Below, piece by piece: positions 42,510 to 52,136 of a stretch of 64,000 nt of DNA. The DNA is taken from positions 62,001-126,000 of the forward strand of contig NZ_JAEMUX010000014.1 in the NCBI RefSeq assembly GCF_016598475.1, in the 5' to 3' direction. The notes under the pieces were generated by a model. It saw only the letters and a program-made list of their open reading frames with translations. It did no database searches and was not told the DNA's origin. The position numbers and the translations under genes were made by a program. The stretch is from Streptomyces adelaidensis (GTDB taxonomy: Bacteria > Actinomycetota > Actinomycetes > Streptomycetales > Streptomycetaceae). The first letter of the stretch is position 1. The number at the start of each line of letters is the position of its first letter.

Positions 42510-43703
42510 TCACCTCAAGTGGCGTACGAAGGCGTCCCGGTCGTCGTTCGTGTCCCCTGCGGGGGTGAGGGTGCCGTCGTACGACCAGAAGGCGATCCGG
42601 CGTCCGCCGTCGGCGATCCCGCCCGGCTCGACGGTGGCCGAGGCCACGCCGCCTGCGGGGTCCGGGGAGACCAGGGCGGTGGAGCCGGTCTTCAGGTCGC
42701 GCAGATACACGGGGTACGCCGTGCCGCCGCCCGGCTTCTCGACGTACACGGTGAAGGTGATGTACCGGCCGTCGGCGCTGACGGCGGGCAGCCGGGTGTA
42801 CGACTCCCGGGTGGCCGTGCCCGCCGCCGGCCGGACGCGCTTGTTGGCGCCGGAGGCCACGTCGTGCACGAACACGTTCCAGCTCTTGTCCCTGTCGTCC
42901 GGGACCAGATGGGTGTCGGCCGACTCGAAGACGACGCTGCGGCCGTCGCCGCTGAGGGACGGCTCCAGGGACTCGCGCTCGGTCGTGGAGCCGTCGTACG
43001 AGCGGTCGATCTGGGTGCGGGTGCCCTTGGCGCGGTCGTACATCCAGATGTCGCCCCAGTCGTCGCCGCGCGGGCCGCCCGCGTACCGGTAGTCGTAGAC
43101 GACGTATCGGCCGTCGTCGCTGACCGAGGGCTTTCCGGCGTCGCGGGGCTCCCAGGTCGGCTTGGGGTGGCTGATCCGCTCGGTGGTCTTCCGCACGCGG
43201 TCGCGCAGGAAGACCACGTAGCCCTCGTCGCCGGACGCGACGAACGCGGCGTAGCGGGCGTTCGCGCTGAGGGTGAGTTCACCGGAGGCGGAGAATCCGG
43301 CCGGGAGGCCGGTGTCGAGTCGTTCGGTCCGGCCGGTGCGCCGGTCGAGCAGTTCGGAGGAGCCGGCGACGGCGACGTACCGGCCGTCGGCGCTGATCGA
43401 CGGGCCGCTGCCGCCCGCGACGCGCTCCAGCTTCCCGGTGCGCAGGTCGCGGACGAAGACTCCGCCCGGTTTGCCCGGCACGAGGTCCGTGGCGGACGAG
43501 GAGAAGGCCGCGTACCGGCCGTCGCGGCTGATCACGATGTCCCCGGAGGCGCCGTTGCCCGCCTTTCCCTCCGGGGTGACGCTGATCGGTCGGGTGTGCG
43601 GGGCGTTGGGCGCGGCGCTCGCCGAGAGCCCGGTCAGGGCGACTGTGGCGGCGACGGCGGCTGCGACGGTGAGTGCGGTGTGTGTACGAGTGCCGGCGTA
43701 CAA
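42510..43703 (-). CDS. secreted TolB-like beta-propeller protein
   Basis: 397 aa from TTG 43703, with GGGGGAA upstream. Signal peptide at about residues 8-31 (ALTVAAAVAATVALTGLSAS). At least five TolB/PD40 blades follow, seen as repeated S-DGRYVAF and YLRDL/VFVHDV segments (ISRDGRYAAFSS, SISADGRYVAVAG, LSGDGRSVVFES, VSADGRYITFTVY). It probably binds a partner at the cell surface; the function is unknown. A 5'-truncated relative lies immediately upstream on the same strand. Confidence 0.75.
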   Translation of the reverse strand: MYAGTRTHTALTVAAAVAATVALTGLSASAAPNAPHTRPISVTPEGKAGNGASGDIVISRDGRYAAFSSSATDLVPGKPGGVFVRDLRTGKLERVAGGSGPSISADGRYVAVAGSSELLDRRTGRTERLDTGLPAGFSASGELTLSANARYAAFVASGDEGYVVFLRDRVRKTTERISHPKPTWEPRDAGKPSVSDDGRYVVYDYRYAGGPRGDDWGDIWMYDRAKGTRTQIDRSYDGSTTERESLEPSLSGDGRSVVFESADTHLVPDDRDKSWNVFVHDVASGANKRVRPAAGTATRESYTRLPAVSADGRYITFTVYVEKPGGGTAYPVYLRDLKTGSTALVSPDPAGGVASATVEPGGIADGGRRIAFWSYDGTLTPAGDTNDDRDAFVRHLR

Positions 43704-43748
43704 AATCTGTTCCCCCTTGTGGTGCTGCCCATCGGTCTGTCGGTCCGG

Positions 43749-44525
43749 TCAGTGACCGCGTTTGATGAACACGTCCGCGACCCCGTTGGTGTCGTCCTCG
43801 ACCAGGTCCTCAGCCGTGGAGGTGAACACCACGGCGCGGCCGTGACGGGTGACCGCGTCCGGGAGCGCGGTGCCGGCCGTGGTCACGGGCCGGTGCGCGC
43901 CGGTGCGCCGGTCGAGGAGGGGCAGTGCGCCGTCGCGGGTCAGCAGGACATGGCGGGCGGTGGCGTCGCCGGCGACCGCCGTACTGCCCTCGGGCCCGGC
44001 CGGCTCGGTGCGCCCGGTGCGCAGGTCGTGGACGTACGGCTGGGGTGTGCCCGGGGTGGGTGACGTGGCCGGTGTCGTGGTGAGGAGGACCCGGCGGCCA
44101 TCATCGGACAGTTGTGCGAGGGTGGACGGGGCCTCGGGGTCGGAGACCGGGTGGATGACGCCCGTCCGCCGGTCCTTGACGTAGACGCGGCCGAGCGCGC
44201 CCGAGGCCGATCCGGTGAGCACGATCACGTCCCACGCGACGGTGCGGCCGTCGGCGCTCAGCCTGACCCGGTCGATCATGCCCTCGGGCGGCAGCGAGGT
44301 GATGCGCTCGTCGGTACCGGTGGCCAGATCGCGGACGTACAGCACGCGGGAGCCCTGGTTGCCGTCGCGGTTGCCGATCACGTATGCGACATGACGGCCG
44401 TCGGTGCTGATCGCCCGCACGGTGCCCAGCTCGTAGCTCGTGTCGTCCGGCACCTGCGCGGGCCACAGCTGCTGGGTCTCGCCGGTCACGCGGTCGTACA
44501 CATACGCTGTCCGCGAGCCGCGCAC
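43749..44525 (-). pseudogene. 5'-truncated TolB-like gene
   Basis: 258 codons from GTG 44525 with blades like those of the next gene (AISTDGRHVAYVIG, RLSADGRTVAWDV, QLSDDGRRVLLTT) and ending DDTNGVADVFIKRGH. It lacks a signal peptide and first blades; the missing 140 or so residues would have to lie in ilvE. GTG 44525 has no ribosome site and starts 7 nt from the ilvE terminator hairpin. Likely a remnant after a deletion, though expression as a cytoplasmic fragment cannot be excluded. Confidence 0.55.
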
Positions 44526-44531
44526 AGGAAA

Positions 44532-44560
44532 CCCGCCCCGGACGCGACGTCCAGGGCGGG
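44532..44560 (-). terminator. ilvE terminator
   Basis: A 13-bp stem (CCCGCCCTGGACG with CGTCCGGGGCGGG, one G-T pair) around a 3-nt TCG loop, 43 nt after the ilvE stop. Confidence 0.8.
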
Positions 44561-44603
44561 CTCCCGAAACTCAGCGGCTCAGCTCAGCCGCAGGCGACCA
44601 CGC

Positions 44604-45692
44604 TCAGCCCAGCTCGTGCATCCACCCGTGCGTGTCCTCCACCGTGCCGCGCTGGATGTTCAGCAGGGCGTCGCGGAGCCTGAGGGTGACGGGGCCGGGC
44701 TCGCCGCCGGACTGCTGCCAGGCGGCGCCGGTGCGCTTGACCGTGCCGACGGGGGTGATGACGGCGGCGGTGCCGCAGGCGAAGACCTCGGTGAGGGCTC
44801 CGCTCTCGGCGTCGGCCTGCCACTGGTCGATGGAGATGCGGCCCTCCTCGGCGGTGCAACCGAGGTCGGCGGCGAGCGTCAGCAGCGAATCGCGGGTGAC
44901 GCCCTCCAGGATCGAGCCGGTGAGGGAGGGGGTGACGATGCGGTCGCCGTACACGAAGTACAGGTTCATGCCGCCGAGTTCCTCGACCCACTTGCGCTCG
45001 ACCGCGTCGAGGTAGCAGACCTGTGCACAGCCCTCGGCGGCGGCCTCGGCCTGGGCGAGCAGGGACGCGGCGTAGTTGCCGCCGGTCTTGGCGTCGCCCA
45101 CGCCGCCGGGGACGGCACGGACGTGATCCTCGGAGACCCAGATGGAGACGGGCTTCACGCCGCCCGGGAAGTAGGCGCCGGCCGGGGAGGCGATGACCAG
45201 GAAGAGGTACTCGTTGGCCGGCTTGACGCCCAGGCCGACCTCAGTGGCGATCATGAACGGGCGCAGATAGAGGGACTCCTCGCCGCCGTGCGCCGGGACC
45301 CAGGCCCGGTCCTGCTTCACCAGCGCGTCGCACGCCTCGATGAACGTGTCGACCGGCAGCTCCGGCATACCGAGCCGACGCGCGGAGAGCCGGAAGCGCT
45401 CGGCGTTCTTCTCCGGGCGGAAGGTGGCGACGCTCCCGTCGGGCCGGCGGTAGGCCTTCAGCCCCTCGAAGATCTCCTGCGCGTAGTGCAGGACCATGGT
45501 GGCCGGGTCGAGGGAGAGCGGCGCGTACGGGACGAGCTGGCCGTCGTGCCAGCCGCGGCCCTCGGTCCACTTGATGACGACCATGTGGTCGGTGAAGTGG
45601 CGGCCGAACCCGGGGTTGGCGAGGATCGCCTCGCGCTCCGCGTCGGAGAGTGGCGAGGCCGAGGGCTTGAGCTCGATCGTGGGCGTCGTCAT
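44604..45692 (-). CDS. ilvE: branched-chain amino-acid aminotransferase
   Basis: 362 aa from ATG 45692. It is a fold-IV PLP enzyme; the Schiff-base lysine is Lys202 in [12 protein letters not shown], and substrate/PLP motifs include [19 protein letters not shown] and [12 protein letters not shown]. It catalyses the last step of Leu, Ile and Val synthesis and the first step of their degradation. It lies about 250 nt downstream of leuB on the same strand, separated by two hairpins and a possible promoter. Confidence 0.96.
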   Translation of the reverse strand: MTTPTIELKPSASPLSDAEREAILANPGFGRHFTDHMVVIKWTEGRGWHDGQLVPYAPLSLDPATMVLHYAQEIFEGLKAYRRPDGSVATFRPEKNAERFRLSARRLGMPELPVDTFIEACDALVKQDRAWVPAHGGEESLYLRPFMIATEVGLGVKPANEYLFLVIASPAGAYFPGGVKPVSIWVSEDHVRAVPGGVGDAKTGGNYAASLLAQAEAAAEGCAQVCYLDAVERKWVEELGGMNLYFVYGDRIVTPSLTGSILEGVTRDSLLTLAADLGCTAEEGRISIDQWQADAESGALTEVFACGTAAVITPVGTVKRTGAAWQQSGGEPGPVTLRLRDALLNIQRGTVEDTHGWMHELG

Positions 45693-45802
45693 GAGTGGTT
45701 GTCCTTCACCGGTTGTGTGTGACGGGCCGCGCTCACATCCGTACGGCCAGTGGCCAGTGTCAGGACGTCCGAGCATTCCCTCACTCCGCGGCTCCGCGTT
45801 CG

Positions 45803-45808
45803 ATTATC
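45803..45808 (-). promoter_or_regulatory. possible ilvE promoter -10 element
   Basis: GATAAT on the minus strand (TTGCGATAATCG) lies about 110 nt upstream of the ilvE start, downstream of the leuB hairpins. A good -35 box is not obvious (TTCTTCC is in range). Confidence 0.35.
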
Positions 45809-45863
45809 GCAAGAGGAACGGGCGGAAGAAAACGGCGTGAATGCGACCCAGGGATGATGGTGA

Positions 45864-45916
45864 CACCCGGCGGGGACATGCGGAAGCCGCCGGGTGCTGA
45901 TGCGACCCGGCGGCTT
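45864..45916 (-). terminator. leuB terminator, two competing hairpins
   Basis: AAGCCGCCGGGT (45884-45895) pairs perfectly with ACCCGGCGGCTT (45905-45916), and part of the same strand (CCGCCGGGTG, 45887-45896) also pairs perfectly with CACCCGGCGG (45864-45873). The two stems exclude each other. The first to be transcribed lies 24 nt after the leuB stop. Confidence 0.65.
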
Positions 45917-45939
45917 CGAAGCGTTTCGAGCGCGGCAGG

Positions 45940-46983
45940 TCAGCCGGCTACTCGTACGGCGAGGGCGTCGCCGATCTCGTCCGTCGTACGGGCCGGCTTG
46001 CCGACGCGCTCCGCGAGGTCGGCGGAGACGGCCTCCTCGATCGCTGCGGCCTCGGCCTCGTAGCCGCGGTGGCGCAGGAGCAGCGCGATGGACAGGACCG
46101 TGGCGGAGGGGTCGGCCTTGCCCTGGCCGGCGATGTCCGGGGCCGAGCCGTGCACGGGCTCGAACATGGACGGGAACTCGCCGCTCGGGTTGATGTTCCC
46201 GGAGGCGGCGACGCCGATGCCGCCGGAGACGGCCGCGGCGAGGTCGGTGATGATGTCGCCGAAGAGGTTGTCGGTGACGATCACGTCGAAGCGGGCCGGG
46301 TCGGTGACGAGGTAGATCGTCGCGGCGTCGACGTGGATGTAGTCGGTGGTGACGTCGGGGAACTCCTCGGCCACCTGGTTGAAGATGTTCGTCCAGAGGT
46401 GACCGGCGAAGGCCAGCACGTTGTTCTTGTGGACCAGCGTGAGCTTCTTGCGGGGGCGGGCCTGGGCACGGGCGAAGGCGTCACGGACGACGCGCTCGAC
46501 ACCGAACGCCGTGTTGACGGAGACCTCGGTGGCGACCTCGTGCGGGGTGCCCTTGCGGATCGTGCCGCCGTTGCCGGTGTACGGGCCCTCGGTGCCCTCG
46601 CGGACCACGATGAAGTCGATCTCGGGCTGGCCCTTGAGGGGGGTCTCGACGCCCGGCAGCAGCTTGCTCGGCCGCAGGTTGACGTGGTGGTCGAAGAGGA
46701 ACCGGAGCTTCAGCAGGAAGCCGCGCTCCAGGACCCCGGACGGGACGCTCGGGTCGCCGATCGCGCCGAGCAGGATCGCGTCGTGCTGCTTGAGCGCGGC
46801 CACGTCGGCGTCGGTGAGGGTCTCACCGGTGGCGTGGTAGCGCCTGGCGCCGAAGTCGTACTCCTTGGTCTCCAGCTTCACATCCTGCGGAAGGACGGCG
46901 GAGAGGACTTTCAGCCCCTGGGCCACGACTTCCCTACCGATGCCGTCACCGGGGATCACTGCGAGATTGAGGCTGCGAGACAT
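45940..46983 (-). CDS. leuB: 3-isopropylmalate dehydrogenase
   Basis: 347 aa from ATG 46983 ([16 protein letters not shown]); a longer frame adds 12 residues without merit. Isocitrate/IPM dehydrogenase motifs: [23 protein letters not shown] [27 protein letters not shown], and [18 protein letters not shown]. It oxidatively decarboxylates 3-isopropylmalate in leucine synthesis and may also act on the citramalate branch. It is divergent from the phosphoesterase gene. Confidence 0.96.
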   Translation of the reverse strand: MSRSLNLAVIPGDGIGREVVAQGLKVLSAVLPQDVKLETKEYDFGARRYHATGETLTDADVAALKQHDAILLGAIGDPSVPSGVLERGFLLKLRFLFDHHVNLRPSKLLPGVETPLKGQPEIDFIVVREGTEGPYTGNGGTIRKGTPHEVATEVSVNTAFGVERVVRDAFARAQARPRKKLTLVHKNNVLAFAGHLWTNIFNQVAEEFPDVTTDYIHVDAATIYLVTDPARFDVIVTDNLFGDIITDLAAAVSGGIGVAASGNINPSGEFPSMFEPVHGSAPDIAGQGKADPSATVLSIALLLRHRGYEAEAAAIEEAVSADLAERVGKPARTTDEIGDALAVRVAG

Positions 46984-47150
46984 GACGGCACCGTACTCCT
47001 CGGTCCCAGGGAATGACACGGACTGTCCGCGATTTGGACGCGAAAGGGGCAGGCGAGGGACCCGCTAGTGTGACGTTCGCTCCAATCCGTTGACTGGCGT
47101 TCACCCGTGCGTTTGCCGGGAGTTGGCCTCTGCTGGGAAGTTGAACAGCC

Positions 47151-48722
47151 ATGGACACCCCGAACCTCGGCATCCCGCAGCGGCTCGCGCGCCGGCTCAG
47201 CATGCCGGAACAGTACGAGTACCTGCGCACGAAGCTCTCCCGGCGCGGCACCCTGGCGACCGCGGGCGCGATGGCGGGCGGGCTGCTGGTCGGCGGCTGC
47301 TCGGGGTCCGAGGAGGAGCCGGCGAGGAAGCGGTCGTCCCCGCCCGCGCCGGCCGCCGCCACCGGCAGGGTCCACGGCTCGGTCGTCGTCCCCTTCGGCC
47401 GCCGGCTCGCCTTCGGCGCGGATCCGAAGACGCAGATGCGGATCTCCTGGCAGGTGCCGTTCGCCGTCAAGCAGCCGTACGTCCGGGTCGGGCTGAAACC
47501 CTGGGAGCTGAGCCGGAAGATCGAGGCCGAGCTGCGCGACCTGCGCACCCCGTCCCTGTCGGAAATGCTGCCCTCGGTCGACCAGTACTACCTGCACGCG
47601 GCGCTCGACGGCCTGAAACCCGGCACGACGTACTACTACGGGGTCGGCCACGAGGGCTTCGACCCGGCCGACCGGCTGGAGACGCTGGGCACCTTCACCA
47701 CGGCCCCGGCGAAGGCGGAGTCCTTCGTCTTCACCGCGTTCGGCGACCAAGGCGTCAGCTACGACGCCCTGGCCAACGACCAGGTGATCCTCGGCCAGAA
47801 CCCGGCCTTCCACCTCCACGCCGGTGACATCTGCTACGCCGACACCACCGGCCACGGCGAGGAGGGCGACGTCTACGACGCCCGCGTCTGGGACCAGTTC
47901 CTCGCCCAGACCGAGTCGGTCGCCAAGTCGGTGCCGTGGATGGTCTCGTACGGCAACCACGACATGGAGGCCTGGTACTCCCTCGACGGCTACGGCGGCC
48001 AACTCGCCCGCTGGTCACTGCCGGAGAACGGCTTCGACCCGCGCAAGGCGCCCGGGGTCTACTCCTTCGTCTACGGCAATGTCGGCGTCGTCTCCCTCGA
48101 CGCGAACGACGTGTCGTACGAGATCCCCGCCAACCTCGGTTACACGGACGGGAAGCAGACGAAGTGGCTGGACCGGCGCCTCGGCGAGCTGCGGGCGTCC
48201 GACGCGGTGGACTTCGTCGTCGTCTTCTTCCACCACTGCGTGTACTCGACGTCCACGCACGCCTCGGACGGGGGCCTGCGCGACACCTGGCTGCCGCTCT
48301 TCACCAAGCACCAGGTCGACCTCGTCATCAACGGCCACAACCACGTCTACGAGCGCACCGACGCCATCAAGGGCGGCAGGGTGGGCAAGCGGGTCCCGGT
48401 GGGCGCGTCGACCGATCCGACGCGGGACGGGACGGTGTACGTCACGGCGGGCGGGGCCGGCAAGGAGCTGTACGGCTTCCCGGAGGGCGTGGCGGACAGC
48501 TACGAGGGCAGGACCGACGAGCGTGAGTCCGTGGAGTCGTACCACTGGACGAAGGAACGCGAGCAGAAGTCCGAGACGGTGGAGTGGTCGCGGGTGCGCT
48601 ACACCGGCTTCTCGTTCTTGTCGGTGGAGGTGGAGGCGGGCACCGCTCCCCGTCTCAAGGTCTCGGCACTCGCCCAGACCGGAGCGCGCATCGATCACTT
48701 CGAGGTGCGGCGCGGCGCGTGA
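47151..48722 (+). CDS. exported purple-acid-phosphatase-like metallophosphoesterase
   Basis: 523 aa from ATG 47151, with GGAAG 10 nt upstream. A Tat/lipoprotein signal is seen (LSRRGTLATAGAMAGGLLVG, then GGC). A fibronectin-like N-terminal domain (about 75-180) precedes the metal-binding phosphoesterase with ordered motifs FGDQG, AGDICYAD, YGNHDMEAW, HHCVYS and NGHNHVYER. It probably releases phosphate from organic esters outside the cell. It is divergent from leuB and convergent with the small gene at 48791. Confidence 0.88.
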   Translation: MDTPNLGIPQRLARRLSMPEQYEYLRTKLSRRGTLATAGAMAGGLLVGGCSGSEEEPARKRSSPPAPAAATGRVHGSVVVPFGRRLAFGADPKTQMRISWQVPFAVKQPYVRVGLKPWELSRKIEAELRDLRTPSLSEMLPSVDQYYLHAALDGLKPGTTYYYGVGHEGFDPADRLETLGTFTTAPAKAESFVFTAFGDQGVSYDALANDQVILGQNPAFHLHAGDICYADTTGHGEEGDVYDARVWDQFLAQTESVAKSVPWMVSYGNHDMEAWYSLDGYGGQLARWSLPENGFDPRKAPGVYSFVYGNVGVVSLDANDVSYEIPANLGYTDGKQTKWLDRRLGELRASDAVDFVVVFFHHCVYSTSTHASDGGLRDTWLPLFTKHQVDLVINGHNHVYERTDAIKGGRVGKRVPVGASTDPTRDGTVYVTAGGAGKELYGFPEGVADSYEGRTDERESVESYHWTKEREQKSETVEWSRVRYTGFSFLSVEVEAGTAPRLKVSALAQTGARIDHFEVRRGA

Positions 48723-48790
48723 GTCGTCCACCCACGGGCCGCACCGCACCCCGAACGGGTGCGGCTCCCGGCTGAAGGGGTGCCGGGCGC

Positions 48791-48922
48791 TCAGTGCCCG
48801 GTCGAGCCGCCGTTGTCCCTGCGGTCGAGGGCGCGCTGGAGCGCGGCGGCGGCGTTCTTGCGGTCGGACTCGGTCGTCCGGGAAACGTGGCGGACTCGGC
48901 GGCGGACGGTCGTCTCGGCCAT
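48791..48922 (-). CDS. 43-aa basic small protein
   Basis: MAETTVRRRVRHVSRTTESD to the end RALDRRDNGGSTGH; start ATG 48922 with AAGGAG about 12 nt upstream. It is Arg-rich with one amphipathic helix (RKNAAAALQRALDRR). No family is recognised. Codon use is typical of coding DNA. It is too small for a domain call; a nucleic-acid-binding or regulatory role is speculation. Confidence 0.5.
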   Translation of the reverse strand: MAETTVRRRVRHVSRTTESDRKNAAAALQRALDRRDNGGSTGH

Positions 48923-49225
48923 GGGGAATCGACTCCTTCGAGGCAGTCCGGAGTACGGAAACGGGGGGTTACGAGACTCCCCCACTGCCTAATGGGCGTG
49001 GGAGGTGCCCCCAGGTGGGGCGGGGAGCGGGGCCGCAGGGGTTGCCTGCCTCGGGCTCCGGCTCACGACCGCCATTCGCTTGGTCGAGCGATACGTTCGG
49101 CTCCTACAAAGCTAGGCGAGGCCGGCGCATCTGTCTCCACAGTTAGTCGGACTTCCTACTATCTGAGACGGTGGATTGGGTCACACCGCGCTGACCTGTG
49201 CCTTCTTCCTCCGGCGGGAACGACG
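48923..49225. other. intergenic region with a Streptomyces-type repeat
   Basis: No gene seen. About 48976-49014 (ACTCCCCCACTGCCTAATGG...GTGGGAGGTGCCCCC) folds into a hairpin and resembles a repeat I recall in many Streptomyces intergenic regions. A less GC-rich stretch at 49130-49165 follows. Confidence 0.45.
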
Positions 49226-49259
49226 GAACGGGCCGGATCGTGAACGACCCGGCCCGTTC
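49226..49259 (-). terminator. pruA terminator
   Basis: GAACGGGCCGG pairs perfectly (11 bp) with CCGGCCCGTTC around a 12-nt loop, downstream of the pruA stop and the 12-nt repeats. Confidence 0.75.
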
Positions 49260-49263
49260 GCCT

Positions 49264-49299
49264 CTGCCTCGCCCGCTGCCTCGCCCGCTGCCTCGCCCG
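49264..49299. repeat. three 12-nt direct repeats after pruA
   Basis: CTGCCTCGCCCG is present three times exactly (49264, 49276, 49288), 3 nt from the pruA stop codon. Copy number probably varies between strains. Confidence 0.85.
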
Positions 49300-49302
49300 C
49301 TG

Positions 49303-50943
49303 TCAGCCCATGTGCGGGTACACGTAGTCCGTCGGCGCGACCAGCGTCTCCTTGACGGCGCGGGTCAGGGTCCAGCGCATCAGGTTCTGCGGGGCGCCGG
49401 CCTTGTCGTTCGTGCCGGAGGCGCGACCGCCGCCGAAGGGCTGCTGGCCGACGACGGCGCCGGTGGACTTGTCGTTGATGTAGAAGTTGCCGGCCGCGTA
49501 GCGGAGCTTCTCCATCGTGTACGCCGCCGCCGCGCGGTCGCCCGCGATCACCGAGCCCGTCAGGGCGTAGGCGGAGACCGACTCCATCTGGGTCAGCATC
49601 TCGTCGTACGCGTCGGCCGTGCTGTCGTCGTACACGTGCACGGCGAGGAACGGGCCGAAGTACTCGGTGGTGAAGACCTCGTTGGCCGGGTCGGTGCACT
49701 CGACGACGGTCGGGCGGACGAAGTAGCCGACCGCGTCGTCGTACGTGCCGCCCGCGACGACCGTGCAGGACGGGTCGGCGTGTGCCCGGTCGATCGCCGC
49801 CTTGTTCTTGGCGAAGGAGCGCTCGTCGATGACGGCGCCGACGAAGTTCGACAGGTCGGTGACATCACCCATGGTGATGCCGTCGACCTCGGCCGCGAAC
49901 TCCTCCTTGAAGCCGGAGTTCCAGATGGAGGCCGGGATGTACGCGCGGGAGGTCGCGCTGCACTTCTGGCCCTGGTACTCGAAGGAACCGCGGGTGAGGG
50001 CCGTCTTCAGTACGGCACGGTCGGCGCTCGGGTGGGCCACCACGAAGTCCTTGCCGCCGGTCTCGCCGACCAGCCGCGGGTACGAGCGGTACTTCTCGAT
50101 GTTCGCGCCGACCGTCTTCCACAGGTACTGGAAGGTCTTCGTCGACCCGGTGAAGTGGATGCCCGCGAGATCACGGTGCTCCAGCGCCACTTCGGAGACC
50201 TCGATGCCGTCGCCGGTGACGAGGTTGATGACACCCTTCGGCATGCCCGCCTCCTCCAGCAGCCGCATCAGCAGGACGGCCGCGTGGGTCTGGGTCGGGG
50301 ACGGCTTCCAGACGACGACATTGCCCATGAGGGCCGGGGCGGTCGGCAGATTGCCCGCGATCGCACTGAAGTTGAAGGGCGTGATCGCGTAGACGAAGCC
50401 CTCCAGCGGGCGGTGGTCGAGGCGGTTCCAGACGCCCGGCGAGTTGGCCGGCGGCTGCTCGGCGAGCAGGTCACGGGCGTACTTGACGTTGAAGCGCCAG
50501 AAGTCGACCAGCTCGCAGGGACAGTCGATCTCGGCCTGCTGGGCGGTCTTCGACTGGCCGAGCATGGTGGAGGCGGCCAACGTCTCGCGCCAGGGGCCGG
50601 CGAGCAGTTCGGCGGCGCGCAGGATGATCGCGGCGCGGTCGTCGAAGGACATCGCGCGCCAGGCGGGCGCGGCGGCGAGGGCCGCGTCGATGGCGTCCTG
50701 GGCGTCCTGCCGGGTGGCGTTGCCGTAGGTGCCGAGGCGTGCCTTGTGGTTGTGCGGCTGTACGACGTCGAAGCGCTCGCCGCCGCCCATCCGCTGCTCG
50801 CCGCCGATCGTCATGAGCAGGTCGACCGGGTTCTCGGCCAGCTCCTTCAGCCTGGCCTCCAGACGGGCGCGCTCGGGCGAGCCGGGGGCGTAGCCGTGCA
50901 CCGGCTCGTTGACGGGGGTGGGGACCTGGGTCACAGCGTCCAT
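49303..50943 (-). CDS. pruA: 1-pyrroline-5-carboxylate dehydrogenase
   Basis: 546 aa from ATG 50943. Aldehyde dehydrogenase fold: Asn in ITPFNFSAIAG, the general base Glu in VGETGGKDFV, nucleophile Cys328 in YQGQKCSATSR, and EVFTTEYFGPF. The length and motifs fit the stand-alone actinobacterial P5C dehydrogenase. It oxidises glutamate semialdehyde to glutamate with NAD. It lies 30 nt downstream of putA in a two-gene proline-degradation operon. Confidence 0.95.
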   Translation of the reverse strand: MDAVTQVPTPVNEPVHGYAPGSPERARLEARLKELAENPVDLLMTIGGEQRMGGGERFDVVQPHNHKARLGTYGNATRQDAQDAIDAALAAAPAWRAMSFDDRAAIILRAAELLAGPWRETLAASTMLGQSKTAQQAEIDCPCELVDFWRFNVKYARDLLAEQPPANSPGVWNRLDHRPLEGFVYAITPFNFSAIAGNLPTAPALMGNVVVWKPSPTQTHAAVLLMRLLEEAGMPKGVINLVTGDGIEVSEVALEHRDLAGIHFTGSTKTFQYLWKTVGANIEKYRSYPRLVGETGGKDFVVAHPSADRAVLKTALTRGSFEYQGQKCSATSRAYIPASIWNSGFKEEFAAEVDGITMGDVTDLSNFVGAVIDERSFAKNKAAIDRAHADPSCTVVAGGTYDDAVGYFVRPTVVECTDPANEVFTTEYFGPFLAVHVYDDSTADAYDEMLTQMESVSAYALTGSVIAGDRAAAAYTMEKLRYAAGNFYINDKSTGAVVGQQPFGGGRASGTNDKAGAPQNLMRWTLTRAVKETLVAPTDYVYPHMG

Positions 50944-50973
50944 GGGTTCCGAACTCCTTACTGAGCGGTGTGC

Positions 50974-51954
50974 TTAGCCCTTGGTGATCAAGCTTCGTGC
51001 GAAGAACCGCAGGTTGGCGGGCTTCTCCGCGAGGCGGCGCATGAAGTAGCCGTACCAGTCGGTGCCGTAGGCCGTGTAGACGCGCATGCGGTGGCCCTCG
51101 GCGGCCAGGCGGAGGTGTTCGTCGCCGCGGATGCCGTACAGCATCTGGAACTCGTACTCGTCGAGCTTGCGGTCGGCCTGCCGGGCGAGTTCCTGGGCGA
51201 TGGAGATGAGGCGCGGGTCGTGGGAGCCGATCATCGGGTAGCCCTCGCCGTCCATCAGGGTGCGCAGGATCCGGACGTACGCCTTGTCGATCTCGTGTTT
51301 GTGCTGGTGAGCGACGTCGGCCGGCTCCTTGTACGCCCCCTTCACGAGCCGCACCCGGCTGCCGGCCCCGGCGAGACGGCGGGCGTCGGCCTCGGTGCGG
51401 AAGAGGTAGGCCTGGATGACGCAGCCGGTCTGCGGGAAGTCCTTCCGCAGCTCCTCGTGGATGGCGAACATCGAGTCGAGGGTGGTGTGGTCCTCGGCGT
51501 CGAGCGTGACGGTCGTACCGATGGCGGCGGCAGCCTCGACGACCGGGCGGACATTGGCCAGGGCCAGCTCGTGGCCGCCGTTGAATGTAGGGGCGAGTCC
51601 GAAGGGCTCTCGGTTGAGGGCGGTGGTGGGTGACGGGAGGGACTGGCCGAACATCGACAGCTTGACGGACATCTCGGCCCTGGTACCCAGCTCCAGCCCC
51701 TTCAGCCGGTCGACGAGTTCCAGATAGGCGTCCCGGGCGGCGGCGGCCTGCTCGGGCGTGGTGATGTCCTCGCCGACGACGTCCATCGTCAGCTCCAGGC
51801 CCCGGTCGGTGAGCGCCCGGACGATCGGGACGATCTCGTCGACCGTCTCACCGGGGATGAAGCGGTCGACGACCTGCTTGGTCACCGGGGCCGCCGAGAC
51901 CAGGCGTCGCATCCGGTCGCTGCGCGACGCGGCAAGAATCACGGGACCCAGCAC
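50974..51954 (-). CDS. putA: proline dehydrogenase
   Basis: 326 aa from GTG 51954, chosen for GGAGG 7 nt upstream. It is the monofunctional ProDH barrel: LTMDVVGEDIT, MSVKLSMFG, TLDAEDHTTLDSMF, RLVKGAYKEP, and the flavin/substrate region YEFQMLYGIRGD. It oxidises proline to pyrroline-5-carboxylate with FAD and passes electrons to the respiratory chain. Its operon starts back-to-back with the PucR regulator. Confidence 0.94.
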   Translation of the reverse strand: MLGPVILAASRSDRMRRLVSAAPVTKQVVDRFIPGETVDEIVPIVRALTDRGLELTMDVVGEDITTPEQAAAARDAYLELVDRLKGLELGTRAEMSVKLSMFGQSLPSPTTALNREPFGLAPTFNGGHELALANVRPVVEAAAAIGTTVTLDAEDHTTLDSMFAIHEELRKDFPQTGCVIQAYLFRTEADARRLAGAGSRVRLVKGAYKEPADVAHQHKHEIDKAYVRILRTLMDGEGYPMIGSHDPRLISIAQELARQADRKLDEYEFQMLYGIRGDEHLRLAAEGHRMRVYTAYGTDWYGYFMRRLAEKPANLRFFARSLITKG

Positions 51955-52136
51955 GGGGCACCTCCACAAACCAGCAGATAGAACCACCGTGAAACCTAAG
52001 GATCCCTCCGATCGTCGGCCATCGACAGCTGTCACGCATTCGTGCCCTGGATCTCAGACATCTGTATGAAGGACGGTGAAACCGCGGGAGAATGCCCGCG
52101 TGACGGACGTTTTCGAGGCGGGCGCGGACGTGGGCG

